Made by a program: the position numbers and the translations under genes
DNA from: JAKOWB01 sp038363005
GTDB taxonomy: Bacteria; Pseudomonadota; Alphaproteobacteria; Kiloniellales; JACOMY01
Length of the DNA stretch: 64,000 nucleotides
Assembly (NCBI GenBank): GCA_038363005.1
Contig: JBBQBI010000004.1
Span: forward strand, 124,001 to 188,000
Direction of reading: 5' to 3'
In this document: positions 8,762 through 17,389 of the stretch, in pieces
Numbering within the stretch: the first letter of the stretch is position 1
How the letters are laid out: each line of letters starts with the position of its first letter
The notes under the pieces: model-generated
Database searches by the model: none
Seen by the model: only the letters and a program-made list of their open reading frames with translations
Told to the model about the DNA's origin: nothing

Positions 8762-10408
8762 CTAGGGGTCGACCGTCCAGTCCTCGATCCACAGCGTCGT
8801 CGGCCCCAGGTGGCCGGTCGGCCGCAGGCCGTGCAGCCACTTTGGCAGCACATAGGTGTTGGCGCGCCAGTACAGCGGCAGGGCCGGCAGGTCGGTCATG
8901 TAGAGGCGCTGCATCTCGGCCCACAGCGGTTGGCGCTTGGCGGGGTCCAGTTCGCGTTCGATGGCGTCGATCACCTGGTCCATCGCGGGGTTGGCGTAGC
9001 CGGTGAAGTTCTGCCCGGACCAGCCGTTGGCGGCGGTCGGGATCTCCTCGGAATACAGCAGGGTGCGCTGGGTCGATTCTGGCGCGGCGATCCAGCCGAA
9101 CAGCGCCAGGTCGCCATAGGTGCGCTCGCGCAGCGTGGCGCCGAACAGCACGCGGGCGGGCTGGTTGTCGATGCGCATTTCAATGCCCACCGCCTTCCAC
9201 TGCGCCTGCAGCACCTGCTGCACCAGCTCACGCGTGCGGTCGCCGGCGGTGGTGGTCATGCTCATGGTCAGGCGCTGGCCGGCGGCGTTGACGCGGATGC
9301 CGTCCGAACCGGGTGTCCAGCCGGCGTCGGTCAGCAGCGTCGTCGCTTGGGCCGGGTCGTAGGGATAGGCCGGCAGGTCGCTGGCCAGGTTGTGGTCGAG
9401 CGGCGAGACGGGTGAGGTCGCCACCGGCTGCTTGCCGCCGAACAGGCGGTCGCTCAGCGCCTGGCGGTCAATCGCGAAGAGCAGTGCCTGGCGCACCCGC
9501 CGATCGGCCACCGCGCCGCGCGTCATGTTGACGTCCATGTGCTCATAGAACAGGCCGGCGGCGAAGATCACCTGGTAATCGCTGCCATGGCGCTTCTCGA
9601 AGGCCAGGGCCTGGTCGATCTGCAGGCCCAGCTCGCCGGCGATCATGTCGATGGCACCGGACAGCAGGTTGGCTTCCAGGGTGGCGGTGCTGGAGACCGT
9701 GATGACGCGGATGCGGTCGAAGGCCGGCGCCTTTCCGTACCAGGTGGGATTGCGCTCCAGCACCACCTCGCTGCCCGGCGTCACCTTGACGATGCGGTAG
9801 GGCCCGAAGTTGAGGCCGGGGTTGGTCGGGTCGGCGTCGAAGGCGGTGCGGCTGCGCCAGCCGGAGGGATCGGCATCGAAGATCGGCTTCTCGACGTGCG
9901 CCGGCAGCAGCTCGGTGCCGAAGGCGTTGTAGTCGAAGGTGACGCGGTCGACGTGCAGCACCACGGTCTTGGGGTCGATCACGTCGATCGACAGGATGCG
10001 GCGGAAACTCTCGCCGCTGACCACGCCGGACAACGGGTGGCGACCGACCTCCCAGGTGAAGAGGAAGTCGTCGCTGCTCACCGGCACACCGTCGCCCCAG
10101 GTGGCGCCGGGCTGGATCTGATAGGTGATGGCGATGCCTTCCTTGCCATCGGGCAGCGCCTCGCGCACGGCCAGGCCGTTCTCCAAGGTCGGCAGGGTGA
10201 CGCAGAGGCCGCAGACCAGGTTCCAGTCGGCGTCGTAGAGCGTGACCGGCCGCCGAATCATGCCGTCGATGACGCTGAGCGCCACGCTGGGGTCGGTCAG
10301 TGGGTTGAGTGTCGTCGGGTACTGGCTGACACCGATTTTCAGGTCGCGCGCCGACGCCGGCAGTGCCGCCAGCAGCAGGAGTCCCAGGGTGAGAAGCAGT
10401 CGCGCCAT
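8762..10408 (-). CDS. Family-5 extracellular solute-binding protein of a peptide-type ABC transporter
   Basis: Periplasmic ligand-binding subunit. The protein has 548 residues with a clear signal peptide (MARLLLTLGLLLLAALPASA, about 20 residues). The mature domain begins LKIGVSQYPTTLNPLTDPS. Family-5 features include NFGPYRIVKVTPGSEVVLERNP near residue 196 and VRQALLFAIDRQAL near residue 305, where the fold changes lobe. The ATG has a GGAGGA site. It is the first gene of the operon with the two permeases. No ATP-binding subunits are in the window, so these must be encoded elsewhere or shared. Confidence 0.92.
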   Translation of the reverse strand: MARLLLTLGLLLLAALPASARDLKIGVSQYPTTLNPLTDPSVALSVIDGMIRRPVTLYDADWNLVCGLCVTLPTLENGLAVREALPDGKEGIAITYQIQPGATWGDGVPVSSDDFLFTWEVGRHPLSGVVSGESFRRILSIDVIDPKTVVLHVDRVTFDYNAFGTELLPAHVEKPIFDADPSGWRSRTAFDADPTNPGLNFGPYRIVKVTPGSEVVLERNPTWYGKAPAFDRIRVITVSSTATLEANLLSGAIDMIAGELGLQIDQALAFEKRHGSDYQVIFAAGLFYEHMDVNMTRGAVADRRVRQALLFAIDRQALSDRLFGGKQPVATSPVSPLDHNLASDLPAYPYDPAQATTLLTDAGWTPGSDGIRVNAAGQRLTMSMTTTAGDRTRELVQQVLQAQWKAVGIEMRIDNQPARVLFGATLRERTYGDLALFGWIAAPESTQRTLLYSEEIPTAANGWSGQNFTGYANPAMDQVIDAIERELDPAKRQPLWAEMQRLYMTDLPALPLYWRANTYVLPKWLHGLRPTGHLGPTTLWIEDWTVDP

Positions 10409-10526
10409 GCTGCAGGTCCTCCGCCGCCAGAAAGTGGAACGGTGACGCTAGGGGTGTGCAGTACCCCGCAGCAAGCGGAATAGGCGGGGCTGGACAGGCC
10501 GTTCGCCGCTGGGCAGGTTCGGCGCC

Positions 10527-10991
10527 ATGACCGAGCCACCGATCACGCCGGCCGCCATGGCCGATCTCGACCCCTTGCGCGCGCAAAGCGGCTTCGCCGA
10601 TCTGGTCGATTATCGACTGGTCCGCTGGGTGGCTGACGAGGCCGATGTCGCCATCGCCATCGGACCGCAGCATCTCAATCGCTCGGGCGTGCTGCACGGC
10701 GGCGTGCTCTGCACGCTGCTGGATGCCGCCTGCGGCTATGCCGGCTGCTTTCTCGATCTGCCCGGGCGTCGGCGCCGCGCTTTCACCCTGGCGCTCAACA
10801 CCCAGTTCATCGCCACGGTGGAGGCCGGGGCCCGGCTGCTCTGCCGGGCGCACCGCACCGGTGGTGGCCGCTCCATCTTCTTCGTCGCCGCCGAGGTGCG
10901 CGACGAGGCCGACCGCCTGGTGGCGCGCGCCGACGGCGTCTTCAAGTATCGCGGTCGCAGCGGCGAGCCGGAGGGCGAGCCGGCCGCCTGA
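10527..10991 (+). CDS. PaaI-type hotdog thioesterase
   Basis: Predicted acyl-CoA thioesterase. The 154-residue protein carries the PaaI-group motif HLNRSGVLHGGVLCTLLDAACGYA cut here to its core, SGVLHGGVLCTLLD (about residues 53-66), where HGG precedes the long hotdog helix with its acidic residue. The C-terminal strand region is GGGRSIFFVAAEVRDE. It is divergent from the solute-binding protein (118 bp) and separate from the histidine kinase. The substrate is unknown. Housekeeping hydrolysis of aromatic or medium-chain acyl-CoA is the usual role for the family. Confidence 0.85.
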   Translation: MTEPPITPAAMADLDPLRAQSGFADLVDYRLVRWVADEADVAIAIGPQHLNRSGVLHGGVLCTLLDAACGYAGCFLDLPGRRRRAFTLALNTQFIATVEAGARLLCRAHRTGGGRSIFFVAAEVRDEADRLVARADGVFKYRGRSGEPEGEPAA

Positions 10992-11095
10992 GGCGGCCGG
11001 ACCGCGTTGCATCGCCGGGTGGACAGGCATACTACTGCAATCAGAGATACAGGCCGGGAAGCCTGACTCCTCCGCGGAGTGGACGCCAATGGCCA

Positions 11096-13330
11096 TTGGG
11101 CGTTGCAGTGAAGGGTGACTCTCCAGGCTTGCTTGCGCGCTGCTGGCAGGCATTGTGGCGGTCCGCCGGTGCCCGCATCGCGCTGATCTATGTCCTGCTG
11201 GCGGCGACATGGATCGTTGCCAGCGACCGGGTCCTGCTGTGGCTACTGCCGGGCAAGGCCGAGCTGATCTCGATCGACCAGACGTTCAAGGGATTGGCCT
11301 TTGTCGTCCTGAGCGCCGCCCTGATCTTCGTGCTCATCGAGCGCTCGAATCGCCAGAGGCGGCGTGCGGAGGCCGCCCTGGCGCGCAGCGATTGGCGCTT
11401 CGACCAGATCGTGCACGATATCAAGGACTACTCGATTCTCATGATCGATGCGGCGCACCGGATCGTGAGCTGGAATCGGGGCGCCGAGAAGATCACCGGC
11501 TACGGCGCGGCCGAGATGATCGGCCAGCGGCTTGACCGCATCTACCTGCCGGAGGATCGAAACGCGCGGTTGCCAGACCGCCTGCTGCAGCGTGCCGAAG
11601 GCGAAGGCCGTATCGCCGACCGCGGCTGGCGCGTCGCCAAGGATGGCCACCGCTACCTGGCGGAGATCGCCGTCACCGCGGTGCGCGACAGCCAGGGCCG
11701 GCTGCAGGGCTTCGTCAACTTCGCCCGCGATGTGACGGCTGAGCAGGCGATGGCCGACAAGCTGCGCCACGCGCAGGACCGCCTCTCCTTGGGTCTGCAG
11801 TCGGGCAGTGTCGGCCTGTGGGACTGGGATATTGTCGCCGATTCGCTTTACGTCTCGCCGGAATGGAAGCGCCAGCTGGGCTATGGCCAGGGCGATACCC
11901 TGGTCAACGGCAAGCTGTTCGCCATGCTGCTGCATCCGGAGGATCGCCCGCGCGTCCAGGCGCAGCAGGATGCCGCGCTGCGCGATCCCAAGGCCTACTA
12001 CGACCTGGAAGTGCGGCTGCGGCACAAGGACGGCACCTGGCGCTGGATTCATACCCGTGGCCGTGTGCTGCGCGATTCCGCCGGCCGGCCGGTCCGCATG
12101 ATCGGCGTGCACTCCGACGTGACCGAGCGGCGCAACACCGACGCGCAGCTGCGCCAGGCCCTGCGCATGGAGGCCATCGGCCAGCTGACCGGCGGCGTGG
12201 CACACGACTTCAACAACCTGCTGACGATCGTGCTGGGCAATGCGGAGCTGCTGCGCGATCGCCTGGTGGACGATCCGGCCGGCCTGCAGTTGGCCGATAC
12301 CACGCTATCGGCGGCTGAACGTGGGGCCGAACTGACCCGCCGCCTGCTGGCCTTCGCGCGGCGCGAGACGCTGATGCCCGAGCAGGTGGAGCCCAACCGC
12401 CTGGTGTCCGGCGTGTTGCCGCTGCTGATCCGTACGTTGGGCGAAGATATCGAGATCGCCACCGACCTGGGCACGGATCTGTGGCAGGTGGTGGTCGATC
12501 CGCATCAGCTGGAGAACTCGCTGATCAACCTGGTGGTGAATGCCCGCGACGCGCTGCTGGAGGGTGGCCATGTCGTCATCGCCACGCGCAAGCGTGTGGT
12601 GCTGCCTGACGGCAAGTCGGTCGGCGCTGCGCCACCCGGCGACTATGTCGAGATTCTGGTCAGCGATGACGGCAGCGGCATGCCGCCAGAGGTGATGGAA
12701 CGGGCTTTCGAGCCCTTCTTCACCACCAAGGACGTGGGGAAGGGTTCCGGGCTGGGCCTGTCGATGGTCTATGGCTTCGTGCGCCAGTCCGGTGGTCATG
12801 TCGAGATCGATAGCAGTGTCGGCCAGGGCACCACGGTGCGCCTGCTGTTGCCGCGCGCCCTGGCTGCGGCGACGGGCGAACACAGCGTCCCCCTGCCGGA
12901 GGCTTCGCTGGTCGGCCAGGGCGAGCGCGTGCTGGTGGTCGAGGACGATGAGGCGGTGCGCCAGCTGATGGCGGGGCTGCTGCGCGACATGAACTACACG
13001 GTGGCCGAGGCCGCCGACGGCCCGCACGCGTTGGAGGCCGCCGCCAAGGCCGCGCCCTTCGATCTGCTGGTCACCGACATGGTGATGCCGGGGGGCATGA
13101 ACGGCGCCGCCCTGGCCAGCCGGCTCCGCGCCGCCTGGCCCAACCTGCCGGTGCTCTACGTCTCCGGCTACAGCGACCGGCCGCTGCCGGGCGCCACCGT
13201 CGATGGCGTGGCATCGCCCTTGATGGCCGGGGGCCCGATCGATCGCAACCTGGGCAAGCCCTTCAACCGCCGGGCGCTGGCACGCGCTGTGCGGCAGACC
13301 CTGGAAGCCGCGCGGGCGGCGGTTGCCTAG
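11096..13330 (+). CDS. Membrane-bound PAS hybrid histidine kinase with C-terminal receiver
   Basis: Sensor kinase of 744 residues. Two membrane helices (about residues 27-50 and 65-82) frame a very short periplasmic loop. Two PAS domains follow (about 100-215 and 230-345; the second has a PAC-like GTWRWIHTRGRVL). The H-box is GGVAHDFNNLL with His370. The ATPase has NLVVNARDA, DDGSGMPPEV and GSGLGLSMVYGFV. The receiver (from about 615) has phospho-acceptor Asp in LLVTDMVMPGG. Start choice is uncertain: TTG at 11096 gives this length and GTG at 11108 is as good; neither has a clear ribosome-binding site. It is an orphan with no response-regulator neighbour. The signal and output are unknown. 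Confidence 0.88.
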   Translation: MGVAVKGDSPGLLARCWQALWRSAGARIALIYVLLAATWIVASDRVLLWLLPGKAELISIDQTFKGLAFVVLSAALIFVLIERSNRQRRRAEAALARSDWRFDQIVHDIKDYSILMIDAAHRIVSWNRGAEKITGYGAAEMIGQRLDRIYLPEDRNARLPDRLLQRAEGEGRIADRGWRVAKDGHRYLAEIAVTAVRDSQGRLQGFVNFARDVTAEQAMADKLRHAQDRLSLGLQSGSVGLWDWDIVADSLYVSPEWKRQLGYGQGDTLVNGKLFAMLLHPEDRPRVQAQQDAALRDPKAYYDLEVRLRHKDGTWRWIHTRGRVLRDSAGRPVRMIGVHSDVTERRNTDAQLRQALRMEAIGQLTGGVAHDFNNLLTIVLGNAELLRDRLVDDPAGLQLADTTLSAAERGAELTRRLLAFARRETLMPEQVEPNRLVSGVLPLLIRTLGEDIEIATDLGTDLWQVVVDPHQLENSLINLVVNARDALLEGGHVVIATRKRVVLPDGKSVGAAPPGDYVEILVSDDGSGMPPEVMERAFEPFFTTKDVGKGSGLGLSMVYGFVRQSGGHVEIDSSVGQGTTVRLLLPRALAAATGEHSVPLPEASLVGQGERVLVVEDDEAVRQLMAGLLRDMNYTVAEAADGPHALEAAAKAAPFDLLVTDMVMPGGMNGAALASRLRAAWPNLPVLYVSGYSDRPLPGATVDGVASPLMAGGPIDRNLGKPFNRRALARAVRQTLEAARAAVA

Positions 13331-14118
13331 CGCCCGGTGAACGTCGGCGGCCGCTTGTCCAGGAAGGCGCGAATGCCCTCGGCATAGTCGGCGCTGTCGC
13401 AAAGCGCGAAGGGCGCCGCCCACTCGTCGCGGCTGAAGGGCCGGGGATCGGCGGCGCGCCGGGTGAAGGCACGATGATAGCGGTGCACCAGCGGCGCGCC
13501 GGCGGCGATGCGCCCGGCGGCGGCGTAGGCCTCGGCCTCCACCCCATCGTCCGGCAGCACGCGGTTCACCAGCCCACGCTGCAGCGCCTCTTCGGCGGTC
13601 AGGATGCGGCCTTCCAGCAGCAGCTCCAGCGCGGTCGAGCGGCCGCAGAGCTCGACCAGCGGCCGCAGTGCCGACGTCGGCAGGCCGTTGCCGATGCGGG
13701 CGATCGGGATACCCAGGCGTGCCCCGGCACCGGCGATCCGCAGGTCACACTGCAGGGCGATCTCCAGCCCACCGCCGACACAGGCACCCTGCACCAGCGC
13801 GATTGTCGGGTGCGGGCTGTCGCGCAGCGCCTCGCTGGCCCGCTCCATCACCGCGGCATAGGCCTCGGCCTGCGTCGCCGAATTGCGTTTCTCCAGGAAC
13901 TCGGCGATGTCGGCGCCGGCACCGAAGGCGACGCGGCCGTCGGCCGCCGCGGCGCCGCGCACCACCAGGCAGCGCAACCCGGCCTCGGCGTTGACCGTAG
14001 CCATTGCGCCGCCCAGCGCCTGCCACATCGCCAGGCTCATGGCATTCATCCGCTCCGGCCGGTTCAGCAGGATCGTCGCAATGCTGCCGTCGCGGCGGAT
14101 CTGGACGAGATCGCTCAT
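13327..14118 (-). CDS. Enoyl-CoA hydratase/isomerase (crotonase) family protein
   Basis: Crotonase-fold protein of 263 residues acting on a CoA thioester. The oxyanion-hole motif GACVGGGLEIALQCDLRIA is intact near residue 104. At the place of the second catalytic glutamate of true hydratases the sequence reads RLGIPIARIGNGLP, with no glutamate after the proline. A standard hydratase reaction is therefore doubtful, and an isomerase, lyase or hydrolase member is possible. The start overlaps the thiE stop by 4 bp (ATGA). That coupling to thiamine genes is odd, because no thiamine step is known to need a crotonase. Confidence 0.88.
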   Translation of the reverse strand: MSDLVQIRRDGSIATILLNRPERMNAMSLAMWQALGGAMATVNAEAGLRCLVVRGAAAADGRVAFGAGADIAEFLEKRNSATQAEAYAAVMERASEALRDSPHPTIALVQGACVGGGLEIALQCDLRIAGAGARLGIPIARIGNGLPTSALRPLVELCGRSTALELLLEGRILTAEEALQRGLVNRVLPDDGVEAEAYAAAGRIAAGAPLVHRYHRAFTRRAADPRPFSRDEWAAPFALCDSADYAEGIRAFLDKRPPTFTGR

Positions 14119-14762
14119 GGCTCAGGCTCCTGGTCGAGGGCGGCGCGCAGGGCGCGGGCGGCGGCGGCCGGATCGGCGGCGCCGGCGATGGCGGAGACCA
14201 CGGCCAGGCCCTGTACGCCGGTCGCCATGACCTGCGCCGCGCTGGCCAGCTTGATGCCGCCGATGGCGACCGCCGGCAGGCCCGGCAGCAGGCTGCGCAG
14301 CTTTGCCAGCCCGGCGATGCCCAGCGGTTGGCCGGCATCGCCCTTGGTCGGCGTGGCGAAGACAGGTCCCAGGCCGACGTAGTCGACCAGCCCCGGGTCG
14401 GCGCCGACGGCTTCGGTGGCGTCACCGACGGACAGGCCGAGCAGGCGGTCGCGCGGCAGGCAGTCGCGCACCCGCGCCGGCGTCAGGTCGTCCTGGCCGA
14501 CATGCAAGCCCTCGGCACCGCTGGCCAGGGTCACGTCCAGGTCGTCGTTGATGATCAGCGGTATGCCCTGCGGCCGCAGCACGGCGATCAGCGCGCGCGC
14601 CAGTTCGGTCACCTGCTGCCGGTCGCTGTCCTTCTCGCGCAGCTGTACCAGGGTGACGCCACCAGCGACCGCCTGGGCCGCCACCTCGAGCAGCGCGCGC
14701 CCGGCGCAGTCGCTTTGGCCCAGCACCAGATAGAGACGGAGGTCGAAGGGTGGCTTGCTCAT
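14115..14762 (-). CDS. thiE: Thiamine phosphate synthase
   Basis: Joins the pyrimidine (HMP-PP) and thiazole phosphate to make thiamine phosphate. It is a cytoplasmic TIM barrel of 215 residues. Motifs are LVQLREKDSD, LIINDDLDVTLASGAEGLHVGQDDL and YVGLGPVFATPTKGDAG, followed by the phosphate-binding VAIGGIKL. It overlaps thiM upstream and the crotonase gene downstream by 4 bp each, so all three are co-translated. thiM makes one of its substrates by salvage, which supports the assignment. Confidence 0.95.
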   Translation of the reverse strand: MSKPPFDLRLYLVLGQSDCAGRALLEVAAQAVAGGVTLVQLREKDSDRQQVTELARALIAVLRPQGIPLIINDDLDVTLASGAEGLHVGQDDLTPARVRDCLPRDRLLGLSVGDATEAVGADPGLVDYVGLGPVFATPTKGDAGQPLGIAGLAKLRSLLPGLPAVAIGGIKLASAAQVMATGVQGLAVVSAIAGAADPAAAARALRAALDQEPEP

Positions 14763-15550
14763 TGCAGGCGCAGCCGTTCGGCCAGGCTGGCGCGGTCGAG
14801 CGACGCCAGGCGGTCCAGGAAGCCGACCCGGAAGCTGCCGGGGCCGTCGGCATCGCGGGCCGCCAGCTCGCCGGCCACGCCATAGATTGCCAGCGCGTGC
14901 AGCGTGCCTTCGAAGGCCTCGCCGGTGACCGCGACGCAGGCGCCGACCAGCGCGGTCAGCGCGCAGCCGGTGGCGGTCACCCGGCCCATCAGGGCATGGC
15001 CGTTGTCGACCGCGGCGAGCTGCTGGCCGTCGGTGACATAGTCGATCGCGCCGGTGACCGCGACGACACCGCCGGTCTTCTTCGCCAGATCGCGCGCGGC
15101 ATCCAGCGCCTCGACCGAGGCGTTGGCGCTATCGACGCCGCGGGCCGCGCTCTTGCCCATCAAGGCAAGGATCTCCGAGCCGTTGCCGCGCACCACGGTT
15201 GGCCGCTTCTTCACCAGCGTCTTCAACACGCTGTTGCGGTAGGGCGTGGCGCCGGCGCCGACTGGGTCCAGGATCCAGGGCTTGTCGAGCTTGCGGGCCT
15301 GATCGATCGCCAGGTGCATGGCCTCGACCCAGGCCGGATCCAGGGTGCCGATGTTGATGGTCAGGGCGCCGGCGATGGTCACCATGTCGGCGACCTCCTC
15401 GCGGGCGTGGGCCATGACCGGCGAGGCACCGACCGCCAGCAGCACGTTGGCGGCCAGGTCCATGGCGACAAAGTTGATGATGTTGTGTACCAGCGGCGAT
15501 TCGGCGCGCAACGCCAGCAGCGTGCGCCAGACGGCATCGCTCGACTTCAT
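14759..15550 (-). CDS. thiM: Hydroxyethylthiazole kinase
   Basis: Phosphorylates the thiazole alcohol for thiamine salvage. From ATG 15550 it has 263 residues, the usual length. Motifs: SPLVHNIINFVAMDLAAN (the family usually has HNITN, here Ile replaces Thr), WILDPVGAGATPYR, VVRGNGSEI, and the anion hole VTATGCALTAL. An in-frame TTG at 15592 has a perfect AGGAGGT about ten bases upstream, while the ATG has only GGGCGA. Translation may therefore begin at TTG with 14 extra residues. I keep the ATG because it matches family N-termini. No TPP riboswitch is visible in the 110-bp leader. It is divergent from pyrE. Confidence 0.93.
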   Translation of the reverse strand: MKSSDAVWRTLLALRAESPLVHNIINFVAMDLAANVLLAVGASPVMAHAREEVADMVTIAGALTINIGTLDPAWVEAMHLAIDQARKLDKPWILDPVGAGATPYRNSVLKTLVKKRPTVVRGNGSEILALMGKSAARGVDSANASVEALDAARDLAKKTGGVVAVTGAIDYVTDGQQLAAVDNGHALMGRVTATGCALTALVGACVAVTGEAFEGTLHALAIYGVAGELAARDADGPGSFRVGFLDRLASLDRASLAERLRLQ

Positions 15551-15660
15551 CGCTCGCCCGTTCTCATGGTCTCCACCGCCAGCCGTTGCCAAGCCTGCTG
15601 CTACCTCCTAAGACAGGCACCGCCGCAAGGCAACCAGACTCCGGACCTCGAGGACCGCCC

Positions 15661-16359
15661 ATGACGACCGCCCAGGCCCCCGCCGTCAGCGATACCGCGC
15701 GCCAGACCGCTCGCATCCTGATGGAGATCGAGGCCATCCTGTTCCGTCCGCACGACCCCTTCATCTTCACTTCCGGCCGTGCCAGCCCGGTCTATGTCGA
15801 CTGCCGCAAGATCATCGGATTCCCGCGCGCCCGCGCCGCCCTGATGGACATGGGCGTGGCGCTGGTGAAGCAGGCAGCCGGCCACGAGGCCTTTGACGTG
15901 ATCTCTGGCGGCGAGACCGCCGGCATCCCCTTCGCCGCCTGGATGGCCGAGCGCTTCGGCCTGCCGATGACCTACATCCGCAAGAAGCCAAAGGGCTTCG
16001 GTCGCAACGCGCAGATCGAGGGCAATTTCCGTGAAGGCGACCGCTTCCTGCTGGTCGAGGACCTGGCGACCGATGGTGGCTCGAAGCTGAACTTCATCGA
16101 CGCGATCAACGCCGCTGGCGCCAAGGTGGCGCACGCCTTCGTCATCTTCCATTACGGCATCTTCCCGCAGTCGGTGACCAAGATGGCCGAGAAGGGCGTG
16201 ACCTTGCACGCCCTGGCCACCTGGTGGGACGCGCTGGCGGTGGCCGGCGAGCAGGGCTACCTTGACGCCAAGGGCATGGCCGAGGTGCGTAGCTTCCTGG
16301 AGAACCCCGACGCCTGGTCCGCCGCGCACGGCGGCAAGACCAGCGCGGAGATAGGGTAG
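15661..16359 (+). CDS. pyrE: Orotate phosphoribosyltransferase
   Basis: Converts orotate and PRPP to orotidine monophosphate in pyrimidine synthesis. It has 232 residues from ATG 15661; an upstream in-frame start at 15586 would add a proline-rich, non-family extension. Motifs are FTSGRASPVYVDCRKII near residue 36, the catalytic lysine region YIRKKPKGFGRNAQIEG, and the PRPP loop FLLVEDLATDGGSK. It stands alone, 4 bp before the convergent oxygenase stop. Confidence 0.95.
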   Translation: MTTAQAPAVSDTARQTARILMEIEAILFRPHDPFIFTSGRASPVYVDCRKIIGFPRARAALMDMGVALVKQAAGHEAFDVISGGETAGIPFAAWMAERFGLPMTYIRKKPKGFGRNAQIEGNFREGDRFLLVEDLATDGGSKLNFIDAINAAGAKVAHAFVIFHYGIFPQSVTKMAEKGVTLHALATWWDALAVAGEQGYLDAKGMAEVRSFLENPDAWSAAHGGKTSAEIG

Positions 16360-16363
16360 CCGC

Positions 16364-17218
16364 TCAAAGCGCGTCGCGCGCGGCGGCCGCCGCGGCCAGG
16401 TGGCGCGGATGCACGCGGCCATAGATGCGCTGCGTACGCTCGACGCTGCCGAGGCGCAGCGGGTCCTCGACATAGGCGAAGATCACGGTGTGGCGCTCGC
16501 GCTCGCCCTCGACCCGGGTGACGCGATGCAGCGAGTGGCGCCCATAGAAGATCTGCAGGTCGCCCGGTTTCAGCGTCAGCTGCCGTACTTCCTTGCGTTC
16601 ACCCCGCAAGACCTCGGTCACCGCGGCGAAGCGCTGGTCATCCGCCCGCCGCAGTTTGGGGCAGAACTCGAAGAGGCCACCGGCTTCCGGCGCCTGGGTC
16701 ATCACCGTGATGGTGTAGTCGTTGTTGTCGAAGTGCCAACAGAAGCGCCGCCCTGGCCGCAATACGTTGACCACGGCGTCGGCGATGGGATCGGCGTAGA
16801 CGTGCAGCGGCGTGACCCGCATGCAGGCTGACAAGAAAGCGATCAGCTCGGGGTGCCGATAGAGCTGCCGGATCGTCGAGCCAGGCGCCATCAGGTCGCC
16901 GCCGACGAAGCCGTTGCTGCGCTCGTCGAACAAATTGACCGGATGATCCGCCGGCAGCGCCGGATCGCCCGCGCTGCCATAGGGATTGGTCCGGATGTCG
17001 TGGAAATGTGCCTGGCCTGACAAGCCACGCGCTTCCGCTGCCATGGCGGTCAGTGCCGCCGGCGTAATGAAATCCGACAGCACGATGCAGCCGATGCTGT
17101 CGAGCGCCGCCTGGCAGTCTGCCACCAGGCGACGGCCGGCGTCCTGCTGCAGCCTGTCGATGGGATAGCGCTGGAGGTCGACCAGGTCGGCAAGCGAAAT
17201 GGCGTCTGGCTGAGACAA
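16364..17218 (-). CDS. 2-oxoglutarate/Fe(II)-dependent oxygenase, HalD/BesD-like family
   Basis: 284 residues. The cupin-type jelly roll carries CWHFDNNDYTITVM (about residues 162-175), giving an HxD metal pair, and a distal histidine in FYGRHSLHRVTRVEG (about 226-240) with a following arginine for 2-oxoglutarate. The layout resembles the family that includes the amino-acid halogenase BesD. Known halogenases replace the Asp by Gly to bind halide. Here HxD is intact, so hydroxylation is more likely than chlorination. The substrate is unknown; free amino acids are the known substrates of relatives. It is single, convergent with pyrE and divergent from azlC. Confidence 0.82.
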   Translation of the reverse strand: MSQPDAISLADLVDLQRYPIDRLQQDAGRRLVADCQAALDSIGCIVLSDFITPAALTAMAAEARGLSGQAHFHDIRTNPYGSAGDPALPADHPVNLFDERSNGFVGGDLMAPGSTIRQLYRHPELIAFLSACMRVTPLHVYADPIADAVVNVLRPGRRFCWHFDNNDYTITVMTQAPEAGGLFEFCPKLRRADDQRFAAVTEVLRGERKEVRQLTLKPGDLQIFYGRHSLHRVTRVEGERERHTVIFAYVEDPLRLGSVERTQRIYGRVHPRHLAAAAAARDAL

Positions 17219-17389
17219 GATATGCTCCGGGGTAGCGATTGAGCTGTCAGCTTAGGGCTTGGTCCAGGTCCGCTGCAAAGGAGCAGTCACGCGCGTCGAC
17301 CTTTGGTCCGTGCATGATAGGAATGCACGACTGTGCCCCTCCGGCGGCTTGTGTGCCGCGGCGCCAGCCTGCAGCCTCCCGTCGCCAAC

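Noticed and set aside
9543..11210. Minus-strand open frame of 555 codons overlapping the solute-binding protein and thioesterase
   Set aside because: It is out of frame with the binding protein on the same strand and has a low-complexity translation.
15551..15660. TPP riboswitch before thiM
   Set aside because: The conserved CUGAGA and ACCUGAUC-type blocks are not present in this leader.
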